Below, one piece after another: positions 5,593 through 5,790 of a DNA stretch of 5,790 nt. Numbering within the stretch: position 1 is the first letter of the stretch; every line of letters starts with the position of its first letter. This DNA comes from an uncultured Neomegalonema sp. (lineage in GTDB: Bacteria > Pseudomonadota > Alphaproteobacteria > Rhodobacterales > Rhodobacteraceae): positions 1-5,790 of the forward strand of contig CALDZQ010000045.1 in NCBI GenBank assembly GCA_937944035.1. The letters are read 5' to 3'. The translations under genes were made by a program, and so were the position numbers. A model generated the notes under the pieces. The model did no database searches. It saw only the letters and a program-made list of their open reading frames with translations, and was not told where the DNA came from.

Positions 5593-5790
5593 TCATGCTT
5601 CCAGATCAGCCAGCTTATTCGCCTGATCGTCTGCCGTTAGTGCATCAACAAATTCGTCCAGATCGCCCATAATCACTTCGGGCAGCTTATAGAGCGTCAG
5701 GTTAATCCGGTGGTCCGACACCCGCCCTTGAGGGAAATTATAGGTCCGTATCCGCTCAGACCTGTCGCCGGACCCGATCTGCCCCTTGCG
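5593..5790 (-). CDS. prfA: Peptide chain release factor 1 (RF1), C-terminal part (cut by window edge)
   Basis: The last 65 codons and the TGA stop (5595-5593) are present; the 5' part, including the GGQ motif and the stop-codon-reading PxT loop, lies beyond 5790. RF1 recognises UAA and UAG in the ribosomal A site and triggers peptide release. The fragment carries the strongly conserved class-I release factor stretch GSGDRSERIRTYNFPQGRV followed by SDHRINLTLYKL, and then the usual variable acidic helix ending ADLEA. Class-I factors RF1 and RF2 are similar in this stretch; GDRSERIRTYNFPQGRVSDHR together with the linked prmC favours RF1. PrmC, encoded two genes downstream on the same strand, modifies this protein, so the two genes probably share a transcript. 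Confidence 0.96.
   Translation of the reverse strand, partial: RKGQIGSGDRSERIRTYNFPQGRVSDHRINLTLYKLPEVIMGDLDEFVDALTADDQANKLADLEA

Overview
The window reads as a chromosomal segment of an alphaproteobacterium, most likely a member of the Rhodobacterales or a close relative. The evidence is the GC-rich codon use of the core genes, a DUF4167 protein (a largely alphaproteobacterial family) beside prmC, and a single-domain bacterial ATP-dependent DNA ligase of the 'cisplatin damage response' type. The lineage call is an inference from gene content. There is no rRNA, tRNA, CRISPR array or recognisable insertion sequence.

Layout from left to right. Positions 1-174 (minus) hold the first 58 codons of rlmJ, a 23S rRNA adenine-N6 methyltransferase. 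Positions 196-1398 (minus) hold a complete, relatively AT-rich subtilisin-like serine protease with no visible signal peptide. A 93-bp divergent intergenic region with a perfect 14-bp palindrome separates it from the ATP-dependent DNA ligase at 1492-3159 (plus). The ligase converges, with a 17-bp gap, on a DUF4167 protein at 3177-4052 (minus), which carries RSDNR-type repeats and an AT-hook-like tail. After a 91-bp gap come prmC (4144-5013), a small membrane protein (5013-5546) and the end of prfA (5593-5790), all on the minus strand.

The right-hand genes form a translation-termination operon. PrfA (RF1) releases finished peptides, and PrmC methylates the glutamine of the RF1/RF2 GGQ motif. 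The membrane protein lies between these two functionally linked genes and its stop codon overlaps the prmC start. It looks like a free-standing remnant or derivative of the last third of cytochrome c oxidase subunit I (helices about VIII to XII): it keeps the HDTYFVV signature but lacks the heme-ligand histidines at the aligned positions. This is the most unusual observation in the window.

The second point of interest is the lone cytoplasmic-looking subtilase next to the ligase. It has an intact Asp/His/Ser triad, but Gln stands where the oxyanion-hole Asn is expected, and its base composition differs from its neighbours. Both odd genes are lower in GC than the housekeeping genes around them, which fits later arrival in a conserved backbone. 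I saw no complete multi-gene defence or mobile system.
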